Assembly: GCA_045633415.1 (NCBI GenBank)
Contig: JAZQYH010000061.1
Coordinates: forward strand, 1-64,000
Direction of reading: 5' to 3'
From: RGIG3102 sp045633415
Lineage (GTDB): Bacteria; Bacillota; Clostridia; Oscillospirales; Ruminococcaceae
Length of the DNA: 64,000 nucleotides
The translations under genes and the position numbers were made by a program. The stretch's first letter is position 1, and each line of letters starts with the position of its first letter. Positions 25,938 to 35,742 of this stretch are shown one piece after another. The notes below the pieces were generated by a model. It saw only the letters and a list, made by a program, of their open reading frames with translations, was not told the origin of the DNA and did no database searches.

Positions 25938-26408
25938 TTAGTAAATAGCTCCCTGTGTGTCGATATCATCCAGCAGACCAATACCAGAAATATCAACATT
26001 GTATGGTGTGATAAGGAATGTAGAGTTTGCGATTTTCTGTACATTACCCTGGTTTGCATATGCAACACCAGAAAGGAAGTCAACAAGTCTTCTTGCTACT
26101 TCTTTGCTTGCAGATTCGAGATTGAGAACAACAGTCTTTTTAGCGTTAAGGCTGTCAGCAATGTCACTTGCTTCTTCGAATCTTTCAGGTTTAACAAGCA
26201 CTACCTGAAGCCGTGGAATTGATGTGAGAGAAACACTTTTTTCTTTTTTTACAGAAGCTACTGTAGTGTTTACATTCTGTGTAAAATCTGCTTTGAATGT
26301 ATTTTCTGCAGGAACAACTTCCTCTTCTTCCTCTTCTTCAATCATTTCATCATCAAGATCTTCATCATCGATGCCAAATACAGATTTAAGTTTATCAGAA
26401 ATACCCAT
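25938..26408 (-). CDS. sepF: Cell division protein SepF
   Basis: SepF anchors FtsZ to the membrane and aligns septal rings. The 156 aa protein has an N-terminal amphipathic segment (about 1-14), an acidic linker (17-31) and the SepF core (PRLQVVLVKPERFEEASDIA, then VVLNLESASKEVARRLVDFL, then FLITPYNVDI). Order yggS-sepF-ylmH-divIVA matches the Bacillus ylm cluster, though without ylmD and ylmG. Confidence 0.95.
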   Translation of the reverse strand: MGISDKLKSVFGIDDEDLDDEMIEEEEEEEVVPAENTFKADFTQNVNTTVASVKKEKSVSLTSIPRLQVVLVKPERFEEASDIADSLNAKKTVVLNLESASKEVARRLVDFLSGVAYANQGNVQKIANSTFLITPYNVDISGIGLLDDIDTQGAIY

Positions 26409-26425
26409 ATTAATCTCCTTATGTA

Positions 26426-27136
26426 TTATAAATTATAATTTCTTTGTCCGAAAATTCCTGTGCCTACACGCACAAGAGTACTGCCTTCTGCAATTGCCCA
26501 AGGATAGTCACCAGACATGCCCATAGACAGTATACACATGTCTATATTATCTAATTTTTTAGAGGATATGTCAACAAATAATTTGTGCATCTGACCAAAA
26601 TACTTTCTTACACCCTCTGTATCGTCAATTGGAGGAATACACATAAGACCTTTTACTGTAAGGTTTTTGTATTCAGAAAGCTGGTGTATAAGCTCCATTG
26701 TCTGGCTGTATGGAATACCGCTTTTACTGTCTTCGTCACCAATGTTGATTTCAAGACAAATATTTGCTTTTTTTCCTGCTTTGCCATACTGTTTTTCAAT
26801 TTCGTTGGCAAGTTTTAAGCTGTTGACACTCTGGATTGTGTCTGTGAGTGGTGGAAGATATTTTACTTTATTGGTCTGCAGTGTACCAATAATATGGCAA
26901 GGCACATTATTCTGTGAGAAAAAGTCTGCTTTCTGCACAAGTTCCTGTACTCTGTTTTCACCAAATAATGTAATACCTGCCTTGTATGCAACTTCCAGTT
27001 TTTCAACAGGCTGAGTTTTAGAAACACCCATAAGAATTACATCTTCTGGTTTTCTGCCGTATTTGAGACATGTTTCGGCAATCTCGTTCTGAACTCGTTT
27101 TACATTTTCTGATACATAACTATAAATATTTTCCAT
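26426..27136 (-). CDS. yggS: YggS/YlmE pyridoxal-phosphate homeostasis protein
   Basis: The 236 aa protein is a fold-type III PLP-binding protein of the PLPBP family, which balances vitamin B6 and amino-acid pools. MGVSKTQPVEKL carries the PLP lysine near residue 40, and GENRVQE, SGIPYSQTMELI and SMGMSGDYPWAI complete the signature. Its start overlaps the preceding adaptor gene by 17 bases. Confidence 0.94.
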   Translation of the reverse strand: MENIYSYVSENVKRVQNEIAETCLKYGRKPEDVILMGVSKTQPVEKLEVAYKAGITLFGENRVQELVQKADFFSQNNVPCHIIGTLQTNKVKYLPPLTDTIQSVNSLKLANEIEKQYGKAGKKANICLEINIGDEDSKSGIPYSQTMELIHQLSEYKNLTVKGLMCIPPIDDTEGVRKYFGQMHKLFVDISSKKLDNIDMCILSMGMSGDYPWAIAEGSTLVRVGTGIFGQRNYNL

Positions 27137-28361
27137 TGTACAAATTTCTCCCTTTTACAATTATTGAATCATACATCTCTACCTGGTTATTTTCATCTGT
27201 TTTCTTCGGAACTATAACATAGTTATCATCTTCGTAAACAGGTGATATCTTTTTAAAATATACAACATTGGAAAAGTTTACATAAACACCCATCTGTTCA
27301 TCTACAAAGTGGATTGCACTTTTAGGTATTTTAATGCCTGTATATTGTTTGAAAAGGATTTCACAGTCAGTTACTCGCAAAGAAGCACTGTTTTCATCCA
27401 TTACTGTAGATTCAATTACTATTAAAGATTTATCGCCAAAATCAACAACACTTTTGATTTTAGCTTTATTGAATGAATTTGCATTTGTCTGCAGAGAAAG
27501 ACTTACTGTCTTGCCCTCTGTCAGTTTTTCAGCAGAAGCTGTATCTACATAAGTACAAATGCACCATTTATAATCTGTGATGATTTTACCATATTGAGAA
27601 ACATCATCAGAAATGTCTGAATATGACTGTATTAGATTTTGACCCCATTCATATGATGAGGACATAAATTTTTCAACCGTAGCCTGTGATTCATAGCCAT
27701 CAACGGATTTTATAAAATATCCAGTGTAAGGTGTATACAGTGATGCCAACGGCTGCTGCAGCTGATTTTCAATATTTTTGATTTCATCATTAAGCTGTGT
27801 TTTAGCCTGCTGAAAACTGTCAGTTTTGCCTGTTGCTACGCTGATTTTATTAAGACTTAATGTAAGAGCATTAAGTTTATTTACAGAATCAGTAAAATCC
27901 TGTTTAGCGTATATACTGGATAACTGGGATAACTGACCTGTAAGCTGTTTTCTTGTCTGGGAAATATCCAGTGTGTTGCCATCTATGTAACCATTGGCTG
28001 TAAGAATGTTATCGTAATCAGCCTGTAAGATTCTGAGGACTATAAGCTTTTCAATATCCGTATATGAAGAATATGCTTTGGCAACAAGTCCACCTTTGGA
28101 GACTCTTTCCCCGTCATCCACAAGATAGTCAACAACACCGCCTGTGTCCTGAGTGAGAACTGTTTCTTCCCTGCAGACTACACCCTGAACGACAATACTG
28201 TCGTTAATATATCCTTCTACAGCTTTGATTGTATCAACACTGTTTGCATTTACAAGATATGTCTGTAAAAATATATAAACTGCAAAAAACAGTGCCAAAA
28301 CCAGCAGACCATTATACTTATAACGTTTTTTAACTTGTCTTTCTTTTGTCTGTCGGTCCAT
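27120..28361 (-). CDS. HlyD-like membrane protein in the division/repair operon
   Basis: The 413 aa protein has a short basic cytoplasmic start and one membrane helix (about 17-36). A lipoyl-like half motif follows (GGVVDYLVDDGERVSKGG, about 73-91), then a coiled-coil hairpin (about 98-205), a second half motif (LYTPYTGYFIK) and beta-barrel regions. That is the adaptor layout of HlyD proteins, yet no transporter gene is near. It is locked between miaA (one-base gap) and yggS (overlap), so a cell-envelope or division role is plausible. The function is unknown. Confidence 0.75.
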   Translation of the reverse strand: MDRQTKERQVKKRYKYNGLLVLALFFAVYIFLQTYLVNANSVDTIKAVEGYINDSIVVQGVVCREETVLTQDTGGVVDYLVDDGERVSKGGLVAKAYSSYTDIEKLIVLRILQADYDNILTANGYIDGNTLDISQTRKQLTGQLSQLSSIYAKQDFTDSVNKLNALTLSLNKISVATGKTDSFQQAKTQLNDEIKNIENQLQQPLASLYTPYTGYFIKSVDGYESQATVEKFMSSSYEWGQNLIQSYSDISDDVSQYGKIITDYKWCICTYVDTASAEKLTEGKTVSLSLQTNANSFNKAKIKSVVDFGDKSLIVIESTVMDENSASLRVTDCEILFKQYTGIKIPKSAIHFVDEQMGVYVNFSNVVYFKKISPVYEDDNYVIVPKKTDENNQVEMYDSIIVKGRNLYNGKYL

Positions 28362-28362
28362 A

Positions 28363-29310
28363 TTACTCTTTTCCTATAAATTTTTCTACTAAATCACAAG
28401 CAATTTCCTTGTAATTCTGGTTTATATAAAGCCAGTTTACATCATCCATACGATTAAACCATGTCAGCTGGCGTTTTGCATAGTTTCTGGATGCCTGTTT
28501 AAGCTTGTCTGTGCATTCACAGAGGCTGGCACTTCCGTCAAAATATGGGAAGAATTCCTTATAACCAATGGCGCTTGTACATGTTTTAAAAGTGTCTTTA
28601 TTTTCATAAACATATTCAGCTTCCTGTAAAAGCCCTTCCTGCATCATCAAATCAACACGGAGATTGATATTGTCATACAGTTTCCGTCTGTCGCTGTGAT
28701 TTAAACCAAGTATAAGAACATCGTATGGTTTTTCATTCGGTTTGGAATTAGCCAGTTGCCATGTCATATTATGCCCTGTAAGTCTGTATATTTCTATAGC
28801 TCGTAAAACACGGACAGTATTGTTCTGATGGACTGTAGCAGCATATTCAGGGTCTATATCTACAAGGCTATTATACATATATTCCTTACCGTTTTCTGCA
28901 AGTTCCTGCTGTAACTGCTGTTTGATAAGTGTATTATCTGGCTGGTCAGAAAATTTAATGCCGTTGATTAAACTTTCAATATACAGACCAGTACCACCCG
29001 CAATTATTGGCAAGCTTCCTCTGGAAGATATATCGTTTATTACTTCTGTTGCCATTTCAACAAATAACTGTACATTATATGGCTGGTCTGGCTCCATAAT
29101 ATCCACCAGATGATGAGGGGCCCTTGCTTGCTCTTCTTTTGTAGCTTTAGCAGTACCTATGTCGAGATTTTTATATATCTGCATAGAATCAGCAGATATA
29201 ATCTCACCATTGAATTTTTCAGCCAGTAAAATGGATAAGCCTGTTTTACCACTGGCTGTAGGACCGCAAATTACAATAATTTTCTGTTTATCTGCCAAAT
29301 TGCTTTTCAA
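28363..29310 (-). CDS. miaA: tRNA dimethylallyltransferase
   Basis: MiaA adds a dimethylallyl group to A37 of UNN-reading tRNAs. The 315 aa protein has the P-loop GPTASGKTGLS, then SADSMQIYKNLDIGTAK, GGTGLYIESLI and QLTWFNR-type C-terminal segments. Its start overlaps the end of mutL by 23 bases. The product is the substrate of MiaB, encoded upstream in the same run. Confidence 0.97.
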   Translation of the reverse strand: MKSNLADKQKIIVICGPTASGKTGLSILLAEKFNGEIISADSMQIYKNLDIGTAKATKEEQARAPHHLVDIMEPDQPYNVQLFVEMATEVINDISSRGSLPIIAGGTGLYIESLINGIKFSDQPDNTLIKQQLQQELAENGKEYMYNSLVDIDPEYAATVHQNNTVRVLRAIEIYRLTGHNMTWQLANSKPNEKPYDVLILGLNHSDRRKLYDNINLRVDLMMQEGLLQEAEYVYENKDTFKTCTSAIGYKEFFPYFDGSASLCECTDKLKQASRNYAKRQLTWFNRMDDVNWLYINQNYKEIACDLVEKFIGKE

Positions 29311-31261
29311 GCTCCTTCTTTGTAATAGTTATAATAACAGGACGTCCATGTGGACAGTAAAGCGGAATTTTTTCACTTCTGATATCTTTTACAAGCTGTG
29401 TAAGCCGGTTTATTTCTGCCTTATCACCAGCTTTTATAGCACTTCTGCATGCTACTGAATGAAATATCCAGTCCAGTTTTTCACTTAATTCTGCTTTGTT
29501 ACCTTTGGATAAATTGTAAGCAATCTCTCTTACGAGTTCTGCTGGGTCTTCGCTGGTAATGTACATAGGAATAGAACGCACAATAACTCCATTGGTGCCA
29601 AATTCCTCTATTTCAAAGCCCTGTTCATCTAAAAGATTAATATCGTCAAGAATTGCTTCTTTTTCTTCTGCAGACAATTTTACAGTTGCAGGTACAAGTA
29701 ACATCTGTTTGCTTGCTTTTATATTTTTCTTCAATTTTTCATAAAGAAGTCTTTCGTGTGCAGCATGTTTATCAATAACAATCAACTGGTCTGCAACACT
29801 GCAAAGAATATAGGTAGAGAAAACTTCTCCTATTACTTTAAAATCAATGTCTTTATCTTCTATATCCTGTTCTGTTACCTGTTTTTCTTCTGACTGTACA
29901 GTTTCAGGTGCAGAATACATATCTTCATAAACTATTCCACCTTTTAAAACATTGTTATTTAGCTCAAATCCATTCTTTTCACTGCTTTCAACAATATTTT
30001 TAGAAGTAGTATATGGAACAAAACTGGAGCTTTCAAAGTAATTAAATTCACTGGACGGTTTTACTTCTGCCTTCATCTGTGGAACTATATATTTTTCCAC
30101 ATATTTATCTGCAAATTCATTTTGTAAAGTGTTTTGCTCTGTTTTTACGTTATTTAACTGCAGATTTTCGTATTTTTCTTTATTTTCAATTTCTGTAAAG
30201 CTTTGTTGCTTCACATGGACTTCTTCTCTTTCAAAGGTGGTTTTTTGTTTGAAATTAAACTTTTTGAAAGAGGTGTCGTCATCAATTCCCATTTTCACTG
30301 CACGATACAGTGCTGAAAATACTTCGCCCTCATTTGAAAAACGTACTTCAGTTTTTGCTGGGTGTACATTTACATCAACCGCATCATATGGCATGGTTAC
30401 ATTTAAAATATAACCCGGGAATTTGCCTACCATAACTGAACCTTTATAGGCATTTTCTATGGCGGCGATAATTGTTTTGTTTTTTACAAATCTTGAGTTT
30501 ATAAAAGAGAACTGCATGTTACGTGACTGACGGGATGCATGCGGCCGTGTAACATAGCCTGTAACACAGTATTTATCATCGCTGTAATCAACAGGAACAA
30601 GGCTGTTTGCAAACTCTGTAGAGAACAGAGCCGCAATAGTATTTAACAGATTACCATCACCGAATGTATGGAATACTTCTTTTCCATCTTTAATAAATGT
30701 AAATGCAATTTCTGGTTTGGACAGTGCAAGATTTGTAAGAATATCCTGAATATAACCAGCTTCTGTAGCATCTTTTTTAAGGAACTTCATTCTTGCAGGT
30801 GTGTTGTAAAACAAATCCTTGATGATAAATCTAGAACCTGTTACAAATGGCTTTACTTCAAATGAAGTTTCTTCTCCACCAGAAAGCTGAATTTCAATTG
30901 CAAAATCCTGTATTTCAGTTTTTGTAATAAGTGAAAGATGAGATACACTGGCAATTGAAGCCAGAGCCTCACCCCTGAAACCAAGGCTTGCAATATTATC
31001 AAGGTCTTCTTTACTACTGATTTTACTTGTAGCGTGACGAATAAAAGCAGTTTTAACATATTCACTGTCTATACCACTACCATCATCCTGAACAAGTATT
31101 TTTTTGACACCACCACGTTCAATATCAACAAGGATATTCTTTGAACCAGCGTCTATGGAATTTTCTACAAGTTCTTTAACTACAGAAGATGGTCGTTCAA
31201 CAACCTCTCCTGCAGCAATAAGCTCTGCTGTATGTTTATCAAGTACATTGATAACTGCCAT
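29288..31261 (-). CDS. mutL: DNA mismatch repair endonuclease MutL
   Basis: The 657 aa protein has an N-terminal GHKL ATPase domain (VVKELVENSIDAGS, DDGSGID, GFRGEALASIASV) and a linker (about 340-470). The C-terminal domain carries the nuclease motif DKHAAHERLLYEKL, plus ACRSAIKAGD and CPHGRPV. These residues mark an active nicking MutL, as expected in organisms without MutH. It lies 15 bases after mutS. Confidence 0.97.
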   Translation of the reverse strand: MAVINVLDKHTAELIAAGEVVERPSSVVKELVENSIDAGSKNILVDIERGGVKKILVQDDGSGIDSEYVKTAFIRHATSKISSKEDLDNIASLGFRGEALASIASVSHLSLITKTEIQDFAIEIQLSGGEETSFEVKPFVTGSRFIIKDLFYNTPARMKFLKKDATEAGYIQDILTNLALSKPEIAFTFIKDGKEVFHTFGDGNLLNTIAALFSTEFANSLVPVDYSDDKYCVTGYVTRPHASRQSRNMQFSFINSRFVKNKTIIAAIENAYKGSVMVGKFPGYILNVTMPYDAVDVNVHPAKTEVRFSNEGEVFSALYRAVKMGIDDDTSFKKFNFKQKTTFEREEVHVKQQSFTEIENKEKYENLQLNNVKTEQNTLQNEFADKYVEKYIVPQMKAEVKPSSEFNYFESSSFVPYTTSKNIVESSEKNGFELNNNVLKGGIVYEDMYSAPETVQSEEKQVTEQDIEDKDIDFKVIGEVFSTYILCSVADQLIVIDKHAAHERLLYEKLKKNIKASKQMLLVPATVKLSAEEKEAILDDINLLDEQGFEIEEFGTNGVIVRSIPMYITSEDPAELVREIAYNLSKGNKAELSEKLDWIFHSVACRSAIKAGDKAEINRLTQLVKDIRSEKIPLYCPHGRPVIITITKKELEKQFGR

Positions 31262-31276
31262 CTTCTATCGCCTGCC

Positions 31277-33871
31277 TTATAACATAGATTTCAATTTATT
31301 AAGTATATTTAGTGCTTCAATAGGAGTAAGCACATTAACATCTACTTTTTCGAGTTCCTGGATTATTTCGCTAGGAACATTTTCCACAGTTTGCTGTGGC
31401 TGTACAAAGAAACCATCATCAAATGACAACTGTCTCACTGCCATTTTTTCTCTTTCAGCATTAGAAACAAGTTCATCAAGTATAGTTTTTGCACGTTCAA
31501 TAACTGCATCTGGTACACCAGCCAGCTTTGCTACCTGAATACCATAGCTGTCGTCAGCACCACCACGGACAATCTTGCGAAGGAATGTAATATCATCCCC
31601 TCTTTTCTTTACTGCGATGTTATAGTTAACTACGCCATGCAACTGTGATTCCATTTCAGTAAGTTCATGATAATGTGTAGCAAACAAAGTTTTACAGCCA
31701 AGGTTATTCCTCTTGCTATGGATGTATTCTACAACAGCTTTTGCAATACTCATACCATCAAAGGTAGATGTACCTCTGCCGATTTCATCAAGTATAACAA
31801 GACTTTTTGGTGTAGCATTTTTAAGGATTTCGCTGACTTCGCTCATTTCCACCATAAATGTACTGCGACCACTTGAAAGGTCATCAGATGCACCTACACG
31901 AGTAAAAATTGCATCACAAACAGGTATCTCAGCAACTTTAGCTGGAACAAAACAGCCAATCTGCGCCATAACAACAATTATTGCAACCTGTCGCATAAAT
32001 GTGGATTTACCTGCCATATTAGGACCAGTAATTATATTTACCCTGTTAGCATCACAGTCAAGCAATGCATCGTTAGGAATAAAGATTTCATCCTTAAGCA
32101 TTGCCTCTACAACCGGATGTCTGCCGTCTTTTATATAGAGTTTGTCCTGTGTGGTAATGGTTGGTTTAATATAGTTATTTTTCTGTGAAAGCTGTGAGAA
32201 ACCAGCCAGAATATCTATATATGCCATAGCTTTTGTAGTGCGCAATATTCTGTCTGTTTCGTCACTGATTGCTTTTAACAGATTATTATAAAGTAATTTT
32301 TCTCTTACAAGAAGTTTTTCGTTTGCATTGAGAATTTCAGCTTCAAGATTTTTAAGTTCTTCTGTGATATATCTTTCAGCACCTGCAAGAGTCTGTTTTC
32401 TGATAAAAGTATCTGGCACAAGGTCAAGATATGAACGTGTAACCTCGATATAATAGCCAAATACACGGTTGTAACCAACTTTAAGTTTTGGAATATTTGT
32501 TTCCTGTCTTAATCTGTTTTCGATTTCAGCCAGAATTTCCATGCTGTTGTTTACAAGATTACGGTTATAGTCAACTTCACCGTCAAAGCCTTCTTTGATG
32601 ACACCACCATCTTTAATAGTAGCTGGTGGATTTTCAATAACAGCCTTGTCCAGAAGTGCCCCCAATTGCTCAAGTGTATCAATGTTATTATTAAGTCTTG
32701 TAATCAGGCTGTTGTCTGATTTATCAAGTGTATTTTTAAGGGGTCTGATAGCTTTGATAGATTGTGACAATGAAAATACGTCTCTAGGTCCAGCATTACC
32801 AAAGCCTGCACGTGTGCACAAACGTTCCATATCCTGAATATTTTTCAGGTGTGTCTGTGCATCCATGCGAACCATTGGGTTGTTGTTGAAATATTCCACT
32901 GCATCAAGGCGCATTTCAATTTCTGTTTTATCCATCAATGGAGCAGATAAAACACTTCTCAACATACGTTTACCAAAGCTGGTTTTTGTATTGTCAAGCA
33001 CCCACAAAAGGCTGCCTCGTTTTTCTTTGGAGCGGATGGTTTCAAACAGTTCCAGATTTGAAGTTGTTGTATAGGATAATTTCATATAATTATCCTGTGA
33101 ATAGTTATCAACTGTATTAAGTTTTTCTACCCCAACTTTCTGTGTTTCAGAAAGATAATTCAGCAGTTGCCATAAGCAGCGGGACATTTCTTTATCAAAA
33201 GATTTACCATCAAATTGTTTTTTAACTGTTTCATCTACCACAAAGTCGTTGTATTCGCCTTCTTCAATAAGTTCAACTGAACAATGTACAATGTTTTTAA
33301 GGAACTCTGTGAGCCATTTCATCTTAAGAATCGGAGTGTTTATAATTATTTCCTTCGGCATATACTTATAAATCTCGGATTTAAGACTGTTTTCAAAGTT
33401 GGAAGAATCAACAACAGTAGCCTGCATTGAACCAGTGGAAATATCACAGAAACAAACACTTGCCTGATTTTCAAATATGTATATGCTGGCGATATAGTTG
33501 TTTTTATCTTCAGCCAGCATACTGTTTTCCATAATTGTACCAGGGGTAACAACCCTAATAACATCTCTGTTTACCAAGGTTTTACCTTTTTGTGGCCGTT
33601 CTGTCTGTTCACAGATAGCTACTTTGTAGCCTTTTTCTAGCAGGCGCTGTATGTATGCTTCACTGGAATGAAATGGAATGCCACACATTGGGGCACGTTC
33701 AGCCAAGCCGCAGTCACGACCTGTCAGCGTAAGCTCTAATTCTTTTGAAGCAAGCAGAGCATCATCAAAAAACATTTCATAAAAATCACCAAGTCTGAAA
33801 AACAGAATATGGTCTTTATGAGCTTCCTTAATTGAAAGATACTGTTGCATCATAGGTGAAAGGTTAGCCAA
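31277..33871 (-). CDS. mutS: DNA mismatch repair protein MutS
   Basis: The 864 aa protein has the mismatch-binding F-x-E motif (GDFYEMFFDDA, about 27-37), connector, lever and clamp domains. The C-terminal ATPase has GPNMAGKSTFMRQ, DEIGRGTSTFDG and ATHYHELTE. The start is probably TTG at 33871 with AGGACGG upstream, giving the usual distance to the SPMMQQYL segment. It lies 53 bases after ylbF, the widest gap in the repair run. Confidence 0.97.
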   Translation of the reverse strand: MANLSPMMQQYLSIKEAHKDHILFFRLGDFYEMFFDDALLASKELELTLTGRDCGLAERAPMCGIPFHSSEAYIQRLLEKGYKVAICEQTERPQKGKTLVNRDVIRVVTPGTIMENSMLAEDKNNYIASIYIFENQASVCFCDISTGSMQATVVDSSNFENSLKSEIYKYMPKEIIINTPILKMKWLTEFLKNIVHCSVELIEEGEYNDFVVDETVKKQFDGKSFDKEMSRCLWQLLNYLSETQKVGVEKLNTVDNYSQDNYMKLSYTTTSNLELFETIRSKEKRGSLLWVLDNTKTSFGKRMLRSVLSAPLMDKTEIEMRLDAVEYFNNNPMVRMDAQTHLKNIQDMERLCTRAGFGNAGPRDVFSLSQSIKAIRPLKNTLDKSDNSLITRLNNNIDTLEQLGALLDKAVIENPPATIKDGGVIKEGFDGEVDYNRNLVNNSMEILAEIENRLRQETNIPKLKVGYNRVFGYYIEVTRSYLDLVPDTFIRKQTLAGAERYITEELKNLEAEILNANEKLLVREKLLYNNLLKAISDETDRILRTTKAMAYIDILAGFSQLSQKNNYIKPTITTQDKLYIKDGRHPVVEAMLKDEIFIPNDALLDCDANRVNIITGPNMAGKSTFMRQVAIIVVMAQIGCFVPAKVAEIPVCDAIFTRVGASDDLSSGRSTFMVEMSEVSEILKNATPKSLVILDEIGRGTSTFDGMSIAKAVVEYIHSKRNNLGCKTLFATHYHELTEMESQLHGVVNYNIAVKKRGDDITFLRKIVRGGADDSYGIQVAKLAGVPDAVIERAKTILDELVSNAEREKMAVRQLSFDDGFFVQPQQTVENVPSEIIQELEKVDVNVLTPIEALNILNKLKSML

Positions 33872-33924
33872 ATTAATACCGTCCTATAAACTAAAATAAA
33901 AATACGATTAAATATAAAAAATTA

Positions 33925-34350
33925 TTAGTTGCCACAGCCAGAGCATGAAGAACAGCTGCCAGAGCAACCACCTTCTGGAACTTCAACAATCATTGGGTCA
34001 CCGCCGTTTATAGCTGCTGTAATAATAGCCTGGATAAGCTGTGTCATTTTATCAACTTCATTTTTGCATTCGTTGTATTCCATCATAAATTCATTAGCCA
34101 TAATATCAGCATAGAGACCGATAAGTTCGCTGTTGAGTTTCTGTACTTTTGCGTCGTCTCTTGTTCCGTCTTCTTTTACAGCTTCAATTCTGTATTCATA
34201 CTGAAGTGTGTTGAATTTCTGGATAAGACCCTGAAGTTCCTGGTCCATGTCCATTTTCTTTTTAACCTGTTCAAGATAAACAATTCTGTCATCCTGCTGA
34301 AGTTTTTTTGCCAGAAGGCGCAGTTCATAAATTACATCAAATTTTTCCAT
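33925..34350 (-). CDS. ylbF: YlbF-family regulator with cysteine-rich tail
   Basis: The 141 aa protein is mostly helical, with the YlbF/YmcA-type segment (about 10-110). It ends in a glycine-serine tail with four cysteines (C129, C133, C136, C139 region). In Bacillus the YlbF-YmcA-YaaT complex steers RNase Y and binds iron-sulfur clusters. The cysteines here could serve that purpose. It sits directly after miaB, itself an iron-sulfur enzyme. Confidence 0.78.
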   Translation of the reverse strand: MEKFDVIYELRLLAKKLQQDDRIVYLEQVKKKMDMDQELQGLIQKFNTLQYEYRIEAVKEDGTRDDAKVQKLNSELIGLYADIMANEFMMEYNECKNEVDKMTQLIQAIITAAINGGDPMIVEVPEGGCSGSCSSCSGCGN

Positions 34351-34362
34351 TTTCTTTATCTC

Positions 34363-35730
34363 CTAATTATTATCTGAAAGTTCAGCTGTTAAGCTGGTAC
34401 CTTTTTTACCTGTAATTTTAAGTTTTACAAATTTATCTGTAAAGTCTTTTTCGCTAGTAAATTTTACCACAAAAGTGTTTTCCATTCTAGCTGTATAGTT
34501 ATTTTCGTGTTTTTCTTCCACAAGGGCACGAACTTCTTTACCAATAAAGCTGTTCAGATGTTCAAAAACAATTTCCTGCTGGATTTTAATAAGTCTGTTT
34601 ATCCATTCTGATTTTTCTTTGTGTGATATATTATCCTCCATTGCAGCAGCCTTTGTGCCGTTTCTTTTGGAATAAATATAAGTAAACAGCTGTGTAAAAC
34701 GAACATCTTTTACCAGTTTTTCTGTATCCAGATATTCTTCAAATGTTTCACCAGGGAAACCTACTATAATATCACTTGAGAATGTGACATCAGGAATCTG
34801 TTCTTTTGCATAATTGATTATATCCATATACTGACTTATAGTATATCTTCTGTTCATTTCTTTCAGTATACGGTCGTTACCTGCCTGTACCGGCAGATGA
34901 ATCTGGCGGGAAATCTGTGGATTATCCCTGATTACATCAATAACTTTTTTATTTATATCTTTTGGGTGGCTGGACATAAAATGCAAGACATATTCACCAG
35001 GAACTGTACACAGCAACTGTAACAAATCAGCAAAATCAAATTTCTCTTCAAGGTTTTTGCCGTATGAATTTACATTCTGCCCCAGCAATGTAATGTCTTT
35101 ATATCCTGCTTCTACGAGCTGTTTGAATTCGTTGTAAATATCCTGTGGATTTCTACTTCTTTCCCTGCCTCGAACATAAGGAACAATACAGTAGGAACAG
35201 AAGTTATCACAACCAAACATTATAGAAATAGATGCCTTTGACTTGCTGGAACGCAGAATAGGTGTATCTTCAACTATATCTGTTTTTTCCTGTGGCAGTA
35301 AAATCTGCTTTTTGTTTTCTGAATAACGCTGATAGATTAACTGTGGCAGAATTTCTATATTGTTGGTGCCAAAAACAACATCAACAAATGGATAGCTTTT
35401 CTTGATTTTATCAACTATGTGCTGTTGCATTACCATACAGCCACACACTGCCACAATCATATCGGGATTGGCCGTTTTCAGTGCTTTGAGTTTACCGATG
35501 TTGCCGAATATCTTCAGCTCTGCATTTTCCCTGATAGCACAAGTATTGTAAATAACAATATCACTGTTATCAAGGCTGTCAGTCATAGAATATCCCAGCT
35601 GATACAGAAGACCTCTGATTTTTTCAGAGTCATTTTCATTCTGTGCACAGCCAAAAGTTTTAACATTTGCCAGAGGCAAATCTGTAAATTTTTCTGAAAC
35701 AATATTTCTTACTTCCTGAATATAATTCAA
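34363..35730 (-). CDS. miaB: tRNA methylthiotransferase MiaB
   Basis: MiaB adds a methylthio group to i6A37 in tRNA. The 455 aa protein has an N-terminal MTTase domain with three cluster cysteines (FGCAQNENDSEK, TCAIRENAE, VCGCM), a radical-SAM motif GCDNFCSYCIVPYVRGRERSR and a C-terminal TRAM domain (about 385-450). Together with miaA in the same run it completes the ms2i6A pathway. Confidence 0.97.
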   Translation of the reverse strand: MNYIQEVRNIVSEKFTDLPLANVKTFGCAQNENDSEKIRGLLYQLGYSMTDSLDNSDIVIYNTCAIRENAELKIFGNIGKLKALKTANPDMIVAVCGCMVMQQHIVDKIKKSYPFVDVVFGTNNIEILPQLIYQRYSENKKQILLPQEKTDIVEDTPILRSSKSKASISIMFGCDNFCSYCIVPYVRGRERSRNPQDIYNEFKQLVEAGYKDITLLGQNVNSYGKNLEEKFDFADLLQLLCTVPGEYVLHFMSSHPKDINKKVIDVIRDNPQISRQIHLPVQAGNDRILKEMNRRYTISQYMDIINYAKEQIPDVTFSSDIIVGFPGETFEEYLDTEKLVKDVRFTQLFTYIYSKRNGTKAAAMEDNISHKEKSEWINRLIKIQQEIVFEHLNSFIGKEVRALVEEKHENNYTARMENTFVVKFTSEKDFTDKFVKLKITGKKGTSLTAELSDNN

Positions 35731-35742
35731 AATCTGCCTCCT

